In this document: one piece after another, positions 32,503 through 41,655 of the stretch | Layout of the letters: the number at the start of each line of letters is the position of its first letter | How positions within the stretch are numbered: position 1 is the first letter of the stretch | Source: Pseudaeromonas aegiceratis | Lineage (GTDB): Bacteria; Pseudomonadota; Gammaproteobacteria; Enterobacterales; Aeromonadaceae | Reading direction: 5' to 3' | NCBI RefSeq assembly: GCF_046254905.1 | Contig: NZ_CP158016.1 | Coordinates: 1,736,001-1,800,000, forward strand | Length of the DNA stretch: 64,000 nt | The notes under the pieces: model-generated | The model's database searches: none | The model's input: only the letters and a program-made list of their open reading frames with translations | Told to the model about the DNA's origin: nothing | Made by a program: the position numbers and the translations under genes

Positions 32503-33195
32503 CTACAACCAGTCGCGCACCGGCAGCAGACTCAAGGGTCCACCCAGGTAGGCGCCGGTATCCAGCCACAACAGGTTGCCGCGCTTTAACGGCGCAGGCA
32601 GGGGGGTATGTCCCAGGCAGAGCAGATCCAGGCCCTGCATCCTGGGCTGGTAGTCGGGCTCGGCCATGACGCGACGCAGTCGGTTGCGCTGCCAGAGCAG
32701 CTGCTGGCAAAAATCAGGGTCCGGTTGCGTCAGCAGTTTCCGCCGCAGTTCAGGCCAGGTCAGCACCACAGGATCGCCATGCACCAGGCCGACCCGAGCC
32801 CCGTCAGCGAGCCGGCACTCCAACGCCAGGGGGAGGGCGGCGATGCGCGGTAACCAGGCAAGCAGGTTTCGCCGCTGGGCGGCGGATAGCGCCCGCCACC
32901 AGGTGCCGCCGTTGTATTGCCACAGCGCCATGGCCGCGGGATCGTATCCCCGCAGGGCATCCAGTAGCATGCGCTCGTGATTGCCCATGACGGCATGAAA
33001 CCAGGGACAGGTCAGCAGCTGCAGGCAGGCCAGGCTATTGGGGCCCCGGTCCACCAGATCACCGACGCTCAGCAGAAGATCACCGCGGTCGGGAGTGAAG
33101 TCCACCCGGTGCAGCGCCCGGCGCAAGGCCGGCAGACAACCATGGAGATCCCCCACCACGAAGGCCCGTCCCGGGCATTGAAATGTGCCATACAT
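32503..33195 (-). CDS. Serine/threonine protein phosphatase, PphA/PphB-like
   Basis: A 230-residue calcineurin-fold phosphatase. The metal-binding motifs are present in order: GDLHG at 15-19, GDLVDRGP at 45-52, GNHE at 71-74, VHGDP, and LGHTPLP. The N-terminus MYGTFQCPGRAFVVGDLHGC matches the PphA/PphB group of enteric bacteria, which reports misfolded proteins to the Cpx/Rcs systems in E. coli. GGAGG five bases before ATG 33195 fixes the start; the longer open frame upstream overlaps the divergent GGDEF gene. In E. coli pphA lies beside sdsR, which here is 8.5 kb away. Confidence 0.88.
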   Translation of the reverse strand: MYGTFQCPGRAFVVGDLHGCLPALRRALHRVDFTPDRGDLLLSVGDLVDRGPNSLACLQLLTCPWFHAVMGNHERMLLDALRGYDPAAMALWQYNGGTWWRALSAAQRRNLLAWLPRIAALPLALECRLADGARVGLVHGDPVVLTWPELRRKLLTQPDPDFCQQLLWQRNRLRRVMAEPDYQPRMQGLDLLCLGHTPLPAPLKRGNLLWLDTGAYLGGPLSLLPVRDWL

Positions 33196-33277
33196 GCCGA
33201 CCTCCGGTGTGCCCTGCGTCACTCCTTGGACCGTTGCGGATGACAGCTGTGGGTTATGCCATATGCTTTGGGTAAGT

Positions 33278-35689
33278 ATGGAGAACAACAGGCCGCCTAT
33301 GCGTTTCGATCTCAAACATCTACCCAGTCTGCGTAGCTGGATGCTGATAGGGGTACTGTGCAGTGCCTTGCTGCCGTTATTGCTCACCATAGGGCTCATC
33401 GGCGACTTCATGGACAAGCGGGCGCGCCTTCACATCCTGGCAGACCTGCGCCAGACCGGGCAATTGTTTCAGGATGGGCTGGATCTGCGCCTGTCGGAGC
33501 GACTCAATGATCTGACCGTGCTGGCCAACCTGCTGCTGGAGCAGGGGGAGGCCCCAGGGCAAGACGACAACCTCTACGCTTTTGTGCGTCGCAATAATCC
33601 CGATCTGCTGTGGCTGGTGCGCCTCAACGCTCAGGGGCAGGTGCTGCACGCCTCCCACGCCATCTTGCGGGGACAGCGCCTCGCGCACTGGCGCAATCGC
33701 AGCCAGCCTGGTGTGCTGGGCCCCATGGAAGAGTGGCTGGCCGAACCGCCCAAGCTGGCCAGCGATGACAGTTGGCAGGAGTTGCAGCTGTATCTGCCGA
33801 CCCCTGAGTTGCCCGGCGGAGGAGGCTTGATGGTCGGTATCGATATGGAAAGCCTGAGTTGGCTCGGTAACGGCATCCTCAGCCACACCTCGGACCCGAA
33901 CCAGACCGAGTTGTTCCTCATTGATGCTGACGGCGGCATAGTGGTGAGTTCGCGCCCGAGCAGGGAGACCCATCTGCAGACCTCGCTGGTTCATCGGCTG
34001 CTGGCAGATGATAACCGCACCGAGCCGATCCCCTGGGACTCTCAGCATGAGCCCTGGTTCACCGAGGTACTGGTGATGCAGGCCCAGGGCGGCCTGCAGA
34101 TCCCGGACTGGTACATCATAGTCCGGCGCCCGGCCTCGGTGGCCCTCCGCGAACTGACGAAGCTGCGGGATGACATCCTCCTGGTGAGCATGTTCGCCAT
34201 GGGCCTGCTGATCTGGTTGGCCGTCGTCCTCTCCCACCGCCTCACCGGCCCCTTGGGCACGCTGGCCGCAGCCATCGAACACCCCAAGGCCGACGCCGTG
34301 CCCCTGGTGGCCGGCTATCATGAGGTCTGGCTGTTGTCACGTGCGCTGCGGCAGATGCAGCGCAACCAGCAGGCACAGCGGCAGGCATTAGCCGATCTGA
34401 ATACCAGGTTGGAGCAACAGGTGCTGAGTCGCACCGAGGAGCTGCATTCCATCTTGCAGCATGCCACCAATGTCTATATCAGTCTGGATGCCCAGGGTCA
34501 GGTGATCAGCTGGAATCATCGCGCCGAACAGCTGTTTGGCTGGACCAGTGACGAGCGGCTGGCCCGCCCCCTGCCGGCTGACCTCCTGCCCGCCGCTGAG
34601 ATGGCCTGGATCCAGCGTCGTCTGCAGCGGGAGTCCGTCGATGCGACCGACGATCTGACCCACAGCGCCGAGGCCCTGATCCAGACCCGGGCTGGGGTCG
34701 GCGTCTGGGTGCACCTGGTGGGCTGGCTGACCCCCGCCGGTGCCCTGAGTCGGATCAACCTGATCCTCACCGACATCAGCGAGCTGGTTCGGCAGCGGGA
34801 GGCCCTGCTGGCCAGCCAACGACGCCTGGAGACCATCACCAATAACCTGCCGGCGCTGATCGCCTATATTGACCAACAGCAGTGCTACCGCTTCAGCAAT
34901 GCCACCTATGAGGCTTGGTATGGCTGGAGCGCGGCCCAGATGCAGGGTAAGCGGTTGGATGAATTGTTCGATGGGGCAGAGATGGCAGCCATGGCGCCCT
35001 ATGTGCACGAGGCCCTCGCCGGTGAGGTGCAAAAGTTTGAACGGTTGCACCAGCGCAATGGGGAGGTACAACACCTGCAGTCCACCTATATCCCAGATCG
35101 TGACGAACTGGGCCAGGTGCGGGGTTTCTACCTCTTGACCCTGGATATCAGCGCCAGCAAGCAGCTCGAAGAGGCACTGCAGCAATTGGCATTGCAGGAT
35201 GTCCTCACCGGGCTACCCAACCGGCGGGCCATGCTGAGCCAACTGCCCGATGCCATGGCGCGCGCGGATCGCTCCGGTCTGCCGCTGGCCGTGCTGTTTA
35301 TGGATCTGGACGGCTTCAAGGGGGTGAACGATCGGCTGGGGCACGATGCGGGCGACGACGTATTGCGGGAGTTCGCCCTGCGCATACGCCGTCAGGTACG
35401 GGAGGTGGACCGCCTCTACCGCCTGGGAGGGGATGAGTTCACCCTGGTGCTGGAAAACCTGCATGCCGCCCCGGACGAGGCATTGATGATAGGGGAGCAG
35501 ATCTGCCAGGCCATGGCGGCTGATTTCTATCTGGCCGCGGGTCAGGTGCACCTGACCACCAGCATAGGCGTGGCCCTCTACTGGCCTCACCAGATGCGGG
35601 ATGTGGACGCCTTGGTGGCCAGCGCCGATGCGGCCATGTATGTCGCCAAGCGGGCGGGCAAGAACCGGGTCCGACTGGCCACCGACTGA
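33278..35689 (+). CDS. Membrane sensor diguanylate cyclase (PAS-PAS-GGDEF)
   Basis: An 803-residue signalling protein. Two transmembrane segments (about residues 20-42 and 298-320) enclose a periplasmic sensor part that resembles a double Cache domain. A short HAMP-like linker and coiled coil follow, then two PAS domains (about 386-504 and 515-630) and a C-terminal GGDEF domain. The catalytic motif RLGGDEFTLVLENL is intact, and an RxxD inhibitory site (REVD) sits exactly five residues before GGDEF, so it should make c-di-GMP with product feedback. There is no EAL domain. ATG 33299 is an alternative start with better AGG spacing. The signal is unknown. Confidence 0.9.
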   Translation: MENNRPPMRFDLKHLPSLRSWMLIGVLCSALLPLLLTIGLIGDFMDKRARLHILADLRQTGQLFQDGLDLRLSERLNDLTVLANLLLEQGEAPGQDDNLYAFVRRNNPDLLWLVRLNAQGQVLHASHAILRGQRLAHWRNRSQPGVLGPMEEWLAEPPKLASDDSWQELQLYLPTPELPGGGGLMVGIDMESLSWLGNGILSHTSDPNQTELFLIDADGGIVVSSRPSRETHLQTSLVHRLLADDNRTEPIPWDSQHEPWFTEVLVMQAQGGLQIPDWYIIVRRPASVALRELTKLRDDILLVSMFAMGLLIWLAVVLSHRLTGPLGTLAAAIEHPKADAVPLVAGYHEVWLLSRALRQMQRNQQAQRQALADLNTRLEQQVLSRTEELHSILQHATNVYISLDAQGQVISWNHRAEQLFGWTSDERLARPLPADLLPAAEMAWIQRRLQRESVDATDDLTHSAEALIQTRAGVGVWVHLVGWLTPAGALSRINLILTDISELVRQREALLASQRRLETITNNLPALIAYIDQQQCYRFSNATYEAWYGWSAAQMQGKRLDELFDGAEMAAMAPYVHEALAGEVQKFERLHQRNGEVQHLQSTYIPDRDELGQVRGFYLLTLDISASKQLEEALQQLALQDVLTGLPNRRAMLSQLPDAMARADRSGLPLAVLFMDLDGFKGVNDRLGHDAGDDVLREFALRIRRQVREVDRLYRLGGDEFTLVLENLHAAPDEALMIGEQICQAMAADFYLAAGQVHLTTSIGVALYWPHQMRDVDALVASADAAMYVAKRAGKNRVRLATD

Positions 35690-35706
35690 GCCATAAACCC
35701 TAAAAT

Positions 35707-35747
35707 AAAACGGCCTCCCGTGGCGTTACCACCGGGAGGCCGTTTTG
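35707..35747. terminator. Bidirectional terminator between GGDEF and DEAD-box genes
   Basis: AAAACGGCCTCCCG pairs with CGGGAGGCCGTTTT around an 11- to 13-base loop, between convergent genes. Confidence 0.88.
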
Positions 35748-35769
35748 TTGTGACAGGCGAGGCGGGCGT

Positions 35770-37116
35770 TTAATCCCGCTTGCGCCGCACCGGGGCAAAG
35801 CCGCCCCTGTCTTCATCCGGGCGGGGGGCGCGCAGCGGCCGGTCAGACTGGCCCATGGCCAGCGGCGGCTCTGCCGCCGCCGGTTTATGGGGTTTGGCCT
35901 GGCGCTGTGGTTTGCGCGGTTTGGCGGGGGACTGGGGCCGCGGCTTGCGCTCCTTGAGGCCGGTGAAGCGCGGTTCAAGCCCGGGAAGTTGCATAAACTC
36001 GCAGCCCGACGGGTCGAGCCCCAGCAGGCGCAGTACCGCCTGGAAGCTGGCCCAATCCTTGGGACCCACCAGGGAGAGGGCATCGCCCTTGGCGCCGGCG
36101 CGGCCGGTCCGGCCGACACGGTGTACATATTCCTGGGGGGCCTTGGGCATGTCGAAGTTGATCACCAAGGAGACATGCAGCAGATCCAGGCCGCGGGAGG
36201 CGATGTCGGTGGTGAACAGCACCCGGTAATGGCCGCGGGCAAAGCCATCCATGATGGCATTGCGCTCGCTTTGCTTGAGTTCACCGGAGAGGGCCACCGC
36301 GGTCAGCCCCCATTGCTGGCACCACAGGGCCAGGCGCTCGGTATCGCTGCGGGTGGCGGTGAAGACGATGGCCTGCTCATAGGCCTCGTCCTGCAGCAGG
36401 CGGGCCAGCAGGGCCTGCTTGTGGTCCAGGTGATCACACAGCAAGAAGCGCTGGCGGATGTCGGCGTGCAGCTGCTGCTCCTGGCCGACCGTGATGCGCT
36501 TGGGCGCCTTGAGCAGGTGTTCGGTCAGGGCCTCAAACTGGGTGTGGGCCAGGGTGGCGGAGAACATCAGGCTCTGGCGCAGCCGGTGATTGGCCGCCTC
36601 GTTGATCTGACCCAGCTCCTTGGCAAAGCCCAGATCCAGCATGCGATCCGCCTCGTCCAGGATCAACAGCTCCACGCCACCCAGGTGCAGGGCACCCTGT
36701 TCGTGATGGTTGGCGATGCGGCCCGGCGTCCCCACCAGGATCTGGGGATCCCGCGCCAGCAGCTTGACCTGATCGTTGTAGTTCTCCCCCCCCAGGATCA
36801 GACCGGCCTTGAGATTGCTGCCGGCAACCAGCAGCCGCAGCTGGGCATAGACCTGCTTGGCCAACTCCCGGGTGGGGGTCAGGATCAGGGCCCGGGGCCC
36901 GCGAGGCGTCAGGCTGCGCTGGGTCAGCAGCCGATGCACCATGGGCAGCAGGAAGGCGAGGGTCTTGCCCGAGCCGGTCCGCGAAGAGGCGGCCACGTCT
37001 TGGCCGGCCAGGATCAGCGGGATGGCCTGTTGCTGTATTTCTGTGGTCTGGGTAAAGCCCAGGTGCCCTATGGCATCCTGCAGGCGCTTGTGGAGCGTCA
37101 GTTCATCAAATCGCAA
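35770..37116 (-). CDS. DEAD-box RNA helicase (second copy)
   Basis: A 448-residue RNA helicase distinct from rhlE. Motifs are a Q motif (TTEIQQQAIP), SRTGSGKT at 45-52, LTPTRELAKQV, LDEADRMLDLGF, SATL, and HRVGRTGRAGA. The replacement of the usual AQTGTGKT by SRTGSGKT is a feature of SrmB/RhlE-like gammaproteobacterial paralogues. The C-terminal 75 residues are basic and proline-rich (KERKPRPQSPAKPRKPQRQ). The frame starts at a TTG (37116), with no ATG available nearby and no strong ribosome site, so the start is tentative. Exact subfamily is not certain. Confidence 0.85.
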   Translation of the reverse strand: MRFDELTLHKRLQDAIGHLGFTQTTEIQQQAIPLILAGQDVAASSRTGSGKTLAFLLPMVHRLLTQRSLTPRGPRALILTPTRELAKQVYAQLRLLVAGSNLKAGLILGGENYNDQVKLLARDPQILVGTPGRIANHHEQGALHLGGVELLILDEADRMLDLGFAKELGQINEAANHRLRQSLMFSATLAHTQFEALTEHLLKAPKRITVGQEQQLHADIRQRFLLCDHLDHKQALLARLLQDEAYEQAIVFTATRSDTERLALWCQQWGLTAVALSGELKQSERNAIMDGFARGHYRVLFTTDIASRGLDLLHVSLVINFDMPKAPQEYVHRVGRTGRAGAKGDALSLVGPKDWASFQAVLRLLGLDPSGCEFMQLPGLEPRFTGLKERKPRPQSPAKPRKPQRQAKPHKPAAAEPPLAMGQSDRPLRAPRPDEDRGGFAPVRRKRD

Positions 37117-37223
37117 GGTCTGGCCCGTGAAAAAGAGAGGGAAGGATTACAAGACGCACATTGTACGCCATGGCCCGGGTGGTGACGACCCTAAATGGCC
37201 ATGAGGGTCATTGGGATTGGTCG

Positions 37224-37253
37224 TTGACACCGGATGGAGCTTGCCACTAGATT
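37224..37253 (+). promoter_or_regulatory. Sigma-70 promoter candidate for aroG
   Basis: A consensus -35 TTGACA (37224-37229) and a -10 TAGATT (37248-37253) with 18-bp spacing lie about 70 bases before aroG. No TyrR box (TGTAAA-N6-TTTACA) was recognised. Confidence 0.6.
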
Positions 37254-37322
37254 GTGCAGCTCACTTGTTCACTCAAGCCGCCAGGATGACGGCATTTCAC
37301 CTCTTCGACGGGAAGTACCAGT

Positions 37323-38375
37323 ATGCATTACCAAACCGATGACGTTCGAATCAAAGAGATCAACCAGTTGCTGCCGCCGGTAGCGGTGCTGGAGAAGTAC
37401 CCGGCCACCGAAACGGCGTCCACTACGGTTTTTGAATCCCGTCAAGCCATCCACAACATCCTGGCGGGTGAGGATGATCGCCTGGTGGTGATCATCGGTC
37501 CTTGCTCCATTCACGATCCCAAGGCCGCCATGGAATACGGCCAGCGGTTGCTGGCCCTGCGCAACGAGCTCAAGGGCGAGCTGGAAATCGTCATGCGGGT
37601 CTATTTCGAGAAGCCCCGCACCACTGTGGGCTGGAAAGGCCTGATCAACGACCCCTTCCTCGACGGCAGCTTCCGCATCAACGACGGCCTGCGCATCGGC
37701 CGCAAGCTGCTGCTGGATCTCAACGAGCTGGGCATGCCCACCGCCAGCGAATTCCTCGACATGATCACCCCGCAGTACGTGGCGGATCTGATGAGCTGGG
37801 GGGCCATCGGTGCCCGGACCACAGAGTCCCAGGTACACCGTGAGCTGGCCTCCGGCCTCTCTTGCCCGGTGGGCTTCAAGAACGGCACCGACGGCACCAC
37901 CCAGGTGGCGGTGGATGCCATCAAGGCCGCCGGGGCCTCTCACTGCTTCCTGTCCGTCACCAAGTTCGGTCACTCCGCCATAGTGCGCACCGCCGGTAAC
38001 CCGGATTGCCACATCATTCTGCGCGGTGGCCGGGCCCCCAACTACAGCGCGGCCGATGTGGCTGCCGTCACCCAGGATCTGGCCAAGGCCGGTCTGCCGC
38101 AACGGGTGATGGTGGACTTCAGCCATGCCAACAGCTCCAAGCAGTACAAGAAGCAGATGGATGTCTGTGCCGATGTGTGCGGCCAGTTGGCCCAGGGCAG
38201 TCAGGCCATCTTTGGCGTCATGGTGGAGAGCCATCTGGAAGAGGGGCGTCAGGATCTGGTGGACGGTCAGTGCCCCAAGTATGGCCAAAGCATCACGGAT
38301 GCCTGCATCGGCTGGAGCGACACCGAGGCGCTGCTGCGTCAACTGGCGGCGGCCATTCAGGCCCGGCGCGGTTAA
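37323..38375 (+). CDS. aroG: 3-deoxy-7-phosphoheptulonate synthase, AroG type
   Basis: DAHP synthase condenses phosphoenolpyruvate and erythrose 4-phosphate, the first step of the shikimate pathway. The 350-residue protein is nearly collinear with E. coli AroG (350): YQTDDVRIKEINQLLPPVAVLEK at the N-terminus, VVIIGPCSIHDPKAA, RVYFEKPRTTVGWKGLINDP, FLDMITPQYVADLMSWGAIGARTTESQ and DFSHANSSK. The metal-binding Cys is in IGPCSIHD. N-terminal residues that form the phenylalanine allosteric pocket are conserved, favouring the Phe-sensitive isozyme, by inference from similarity. It has its own promoter and terminator. Confidence 0.95.
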   Translation: MHYQTDDVRIKEINQLLPPVAVLEKYPATETASTTVFESRQAIHNILAGEDDRLVVIIGPCSIHDPKAAMEYGQRLLALRNELKGELEIVMRVYFEKPRTTVGWKGLINDPFLDGSFRINDGLRIGRKLLLDLNELGMPTASEFLDMITPQYVADLMSWGAIGARTTESQVHRELASGLSCPVGFKNGTDGTTQVAVDAIKAAGASHCFLSVTKFGHSAIVRTAGNPDCHIILRGGRAPNYSAADVAAVTQDLAKAGLPQRVMVDFSHANSSKQYKKQMDVCADVCGQLAQGSQAIFGVMVESHLEEGRQDLVDGQCPKYGQSITDACIGWSDTEALLRQLAAAIQARRG

Positions 38376-38387
38376 GTCATCACGGCG

Positions 38388-38417
38388 AAAACGGCTCCTG
38401 CGGGAGCCGTTTTTTTT
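38388..38417 (+). terminator. Intrinsic terminator of aroG
   Basis: AAAACGGCTCC and GGGAGCCGTTTT with a TGC loop, followed by T8, 13 bases after the stop codon. Confidence 0.92.
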
Positions 38418-38576
38418 GCCTCAAAGCGTGAGGGGTTTCGCAAGTTTAGGGCGCCGCCCGGGTAAAAGCGCTAGCCATATCACGCTTGGGATTATGGCCA
38501 TTTGCAAGCGGGCGAAGAAGGAGGACACTGCGTCTATCGACTAAGTCGGCAGAGTCACAACAACAAGCCATCCTTA

Positions 38577-38612
38577 CAAAATTTAGGCGCCCTTCAGGCG
38601 CCCATTTTTTAT
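38577..38612. terminator. Terminator downstream of purT
   Basis: Two GGCGCC arms, five bases apart, flanked by T6 on the plus strand and by TTTT on the minus strand. It closes the minus-strand purT gene and may work both ways. The 160 bases between it and the aroG terminator hold no convincing gene. Confidence 0.65.
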
Positions 38613-38636
38613 CTGCGGCTCGTCCGTTCCCATCCG

Positions 38637-39818
38637 TCAGTCAAACTGAACCTCAACCCGTGCCGCCACCTGCTTGGCCAGATCGACCGCTGCGGCCACC
38701 TCGGTGGCTCGGGCCAGGGCGACCCCCAGGCGGCGCCGGCCGGCAATCTCGGGCTTGCCGAACAGCCGCAACTGGGCTCCGGGCACCAGGGCCAGGGCCT
38801 CGGCCACCCCGGCATAGCGCAGGTTGCTGGAGTGTCCCTCACGCAGCACTACGGCGGAGGCGGACGGGCCGTACTGGGTGATCCGGCCGATGGGCAGACC
38901 GAGAATGGCCCGCACGTGCAGGGCGAATTCGGACAGGTCCTGGGAGATCAGGGTCACCATGCCGGTATCGTGGGGGCGGGGTGAGACTTCGCTGAAGTAG
39001 ACCTCGTCGCCCTTGATAAACAGCTCGACCCCAAACAGGCCGTACCCCCCCAGGGCGCTGACCACCTTGCCGGCAATCTCACACGCCTTGTGCCAGACGG
39101 TCTCGCTCATGGCCTGGGGTTGCCAGGACTCGCGGTAGTCCCCATCCTCCTGGCGGTGGCCGATGGGCGGACAGAAGTGCAGGCCGTCCACCGCCTGCAC
39201 CGTCAGCAGGGTGATCTCGTAATCGAAGGGCACGAATCCTTCGATGATGACCCGGCCACGCCCGGCCCGACCGCCCTCCTGGGCATAGTGCCAGGCGCTG
39301 TCGATCTGCTCGGCCCGGCGGATGACGCTCTGCCCCTTGCCGGAGGAGCTCATCACCGGCTTGATCACGCAGGGCAGGCCGATGGCCTGTACCGCCGCCT
39401 GGTAATCCGCTTCGTTATCGGCGAAACGGTAGGGGGAGGTGGGCAGTCCCAGGGTTTCCCCGGCCAGGCGGCGAATGCCTTCCCGGTCCATGGTCAGGCG
39501 GGTGGCCTGGGCGGTGGGCACGACCTTATGGCCTTCGGCTTCCAGCGCCACCAGGGTCTCGGTGGCAATGGCTTCGATTTCCGGAATGATGAAGTGGGGT
39601 TGTTCCTGCTGGATCAGGTCCCGCAGGGCCACGGGATCCAGCATGTTGATCACGTGACTACGGTGGGCCACCTGCATGGCGGGGGCCTTGGCATAGCGGT
39701 CCACGGCGATCACCTCCACCCCGAGGCGTTGCAATTCGATGGCCACTTCCTTGCCCAGCTCGCCTGAACCAAGCAGCAGAGCACGGGTGGCGGCGGGAGA
39801 GTAGGGGGTTCCGAGCAT
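38637..39818 (-). CDS. purT: Formate-dependent phosphoribosylglycinamide formyltransferase
   Basis: PurT makes formyl-GAR from GAR, formate and ATP in purine synthesis, an alternative to folate-dependent PurN. It is an ATP-grasp enzyme. The protein contains LLLGSGELGKEVAIELQRLGVEVIAVDRY, VPEIEAIATE, CVIKPVMSSSGKGQSV, EVSPRPHDTGMVTLISQDLSEF and LFGKPE. The length is 393 residues (E. coli 392). ATG 39818 with GGAG eight bases upstream is chosen over ATG 39824, whose spacing would be two. A PurR-like operator about 130 bases upstream agrees with regulation by purines, as known for E. coli purT. Confidence 0.96.
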   Translation of the reverse strand: MLGTPYSPAATRALLLGSGELGKEVAIELQRLGVEVIAVDRYAKAPAMQVAHRSHVINMLDPVALRDLIQQEQPHFIIPEIEAIATETLVALEAEGHKVVPTAQATRLTMDREGIRRLAGETLGLPTSPYRFADNEADYQAAVQAIGLPCVIKPVMSSSGKGQSVIRRAEQIDSAWHYAQEGGRAGRGRVIIEGFVPFDYEITLLTVQAVDGLHFCPPIGHRQEDGDYRESWQPQAMSETVWHKACEIAGKVVSALGGYGLFGVELFIKGDEVYFSEVSPRPHDTGMVTLISQDLSEFALHVRAILGLPIGRITQYGPSASAVVLREGHSSNLRYAGVAEALALVPGAQLRLFGKPEIAGRRRLGVALARATEVAAAVDLAKQVAARVEVQFD

Positions 39819-39946
39819 GAGCATTTCTCCATTCGGGTGCGACAGCGACAAGATCCGGCAAACAAGACCTGGCCCCAGATTAACGACATGCCAGGCGATG
39901 AAAATCCGGCGCATCATAACGATTTCGCCGGACCCTGCCAAGGCAA

Positions 39947-39962
39947 ACGCAAGCGTTTGCGG
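39947..39962. promoter_or_regulatory. PurR operator candidate upstream of purT
   Basis: The 16-mer ACGCAAGCGTTTGCGG differs at two positions from the palindromic PurR consensus ACGCAAACGTTTGCGT. It lies in the purT-azoR intergenic region, about 130 bases from the purT start, and E. coli purT is a known PurR target. Confidence 0.7.
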
Positions 39963-40098
39963 CCGTGGTGAGGTGGTCGATCATTCGATAAATTAGGAAG
40001 GATAACGTGATTTATTGCGCTTACTTTTCGATCTTGCGATGTCTATAGTGCCCAGGTGGCCCGACTTGCAAGGGCTCTCATCATCTCAGGAGCAGCAA

Positions 40099-40704
40099 AT
40101 GGCTAAAATTCTTGTAGTGAAGTCCAGCATTCTCGGGGCCTATTCTCAATCTTCCAAGCTGATCGGCGAATTTCTGGCCGGGCGGCAAACGGCCGGTCAC
40201 CAGGATGAGCTGGTGGAGCGGGATCTGGGGGCGCAGCCCCTGCCGGTGCTGGACGGTACCGTGTTGGGTGCCCTGGCGGGTCAAGGTGAGTTGACCGCCG
40301 CCCAGCAAGAAGTCCGAGCCATCTCCCAGTCGCTGATCGACGAAATCCAGGCGGCCGACATGGTGATCATCGGCTTGCCCATGTACAACTTCGGCATGCC
40401 CAGCCAGCTCAAGAGCTGGATCGATCTCATCTGCCGGGCCGGCATCACCTTCACCTACACGGAAACCGGCCCCCAGGGGCTGCTGACCGACAAGCCGGTG
40501 CTGATCGTCACCACCACAGGTGGGGTGCATAAGGATCAGGCCACCGATCTGGCCCTGACCCACCTCAAGACGGTGCTGGGCTTCGTGGGTCTGACTCAGG
40601 TCTCCGTCGCCTATGCTCAGGCCCTGAACATGGGGCCGGATGCCCAGAGCCAAGGGCTGACCGAGGCGCGGGCCGTGCTGTCCACCCGCCTTGAGGCGGT
40701 CTAA
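40099..40704 (+). CDS. azoR: FMN-dependent NADH:quinone oxidoreductase / azoreductase
   Basis: A flavodoxin-fold reductase that reduces quinones and azo dyes with NADH. The 201-residue protein matches the length of E. coli AzoR and carries KILVVKSSILGAYSQSSKLIGEF near the start (phosphate-binding loop of FMN), LPMYNFGMPSQLKSWID, and ITFTYTETGPQGLL. AGGAG nine bases before ATG 40099 sets the start, so the extra upstream open frame is not used. Its physiological role is likely protection from quinones or electrophiles. It is divergent from purT and followed by a perfect palindromic terminator. Confidence 0.93.
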   Translation: MAKILVVKSSILGAYSQSSKLIGEFLAGRQTAGHQDELVERDLGAQPLPVLDGTVLGALAGQGELTAAQQEVRAISQSLIDEIQAADMVIIGLPMYNFGMPSQLKSWIDLICRAGITFTYTETGPQGLLTDKPVLIVTTTGGVHKDQATDLALTHLKTVLGFVGLTQVSVAYAQALNMGPDAQSQGLTEARAVLSTRLEAV

Positions 40705-40730
40705 GCCAGGACGAACCGTTCGCCATCAAC

Positions 40731-40756
40731 ACAAGAGCACCTGCAGGTGCTCTTGT
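40731..40756 (+). terminator. Intrinsic terminator of azoR
   Basis: ACAAGAGCACCTG followed by its exact complement CAGGTGCTCTTGT, a perfect 26-base palindrome, 27 bases after azoR. The following T content is moderate. Confidence 0.75.
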
Positions 40757-40905
40757 CGTTTCTGCGGTGGTAACAGCCGCGCTGCGGCTGGCCAGGCCCT
40801 GCTGAGGCCACACTTTTGCTGCCCATGGCTGCCCAAGCTCCCCCCCATGGGGTAGCATCAGCTCGTCCGTTGGGGACGCGGGAACAGAAGAGCAGCACAA
40901 TCATC

Positions 40906-41655
40906 ATGCATCCAAGACATGCCATCATCCTCGAGCTGGTCAATGAGACCGGCCGCATCAGTGTGGTGGAGCTGGCCAGCCGGCTCGAGGTCTCCGAGGT
41001 CACCATTCGCCAGGATCTCACCCAACTTGAAAAAGACGGTTTCTTGCGCCGGATCCACGGTGCCGCCACCACCATAGACAGCGATGATCCCGACCACAGG
41101 CTCTGGGTGCATGGCAAGATCAAGCAGCGGCTGGCCCAGTGCGCCGCCGGCATGGTCGAACCGGGGGAAACCGTGCTGGTGGAGGGGGGCAGTGCCAACG
41201 TCATGCTGGCCAAGCTGTTGGGAGAGCGCAGTGACGTTGCCATCATCACCCCCAGTTCCTATATCGCCCATCAGCTACGGCAGGCCAAGGCCGAGGTGGT
41301 GCTGCTAGGCGGCCAGTATCAGGCCACCAGCGAGAGCCTGGTGGGCCCCTTGACCCGACTGTGTATCGAGCACGTGTTCTTCAGCAAGGCCTTTATCGGC
41401 GTGGATGGGTTTCGGCCGGACTGCGGTTTCACCAACCGCAACATGATGCGGGCCGACGTGGCCAACTGCATCCTGGCCAAGGGGCAAGCCACCATCGTCA
41501 TCACGGATGCCAGCAAGTTTGGCCGGGTGCACCCGGGGGTGATTGGCCCTTTGAAGCAGATCACCACTGTGATCACCGATGATCGCATCCCGGACGAGTC
41601 GCGCGCCCGGTTGAGCCAGGCGCAGATTGAACTCATCACGGTCAGCAGCACATAA
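40906..41655 (+). CDS. DeoR-family transcriptional regulator (YciT-like)
   Basis: A 249-residue regulator. The N-terminal winged HTH reads RHAIILELVNETGRISVVELASRLEVSEVTIRQDLTQLEKDGFLRRIHGAA, the DeoR signature. The C-terminal sugar-phosphate-isomerase-like sensor domain contains VLVEGGSANVMLAKLL, VVLLGGQYQATSESLVGPL and FIGVDGF, with NRNMMRADVANCILAKG following. The best relatives I recall are E. coli YciT and similar proteins, which respond to phosphorylated sugars. The target genes are not evident: neighbours are azoR and the sRNA. No strong ribosome site was seen before ATG 40906. Confidence 0.88.
   Translation: MHPRHAIILELVNETGRISVVELASRLEVSEVTIRQDLTQLEKDGFLRRIHGAATTIDSDDPDHRLWVHGKIKQRLAQCAAGMVEPGETVLVEGGSANVMLAKLLGERSDVAIITPSSYIAHQLRQAKAEVVLLGGQYQATSESLVGPLTRLCIEHVFFSKAFIGVDGFRPDCGFTNRNMMRADVANCILAKGQATIVITDASKFGRVHPGVIGPLKQITTVITDDRIPDESRARLSQAQIELITVSST

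Noticed and set aside
38492..38542. A 16-codon frame (MAICKRAKKEDTASID) between the aroG and purT terminators
   Set aside because: Too short, no good ribosome site, and no supporting feature; treated as intergenic.
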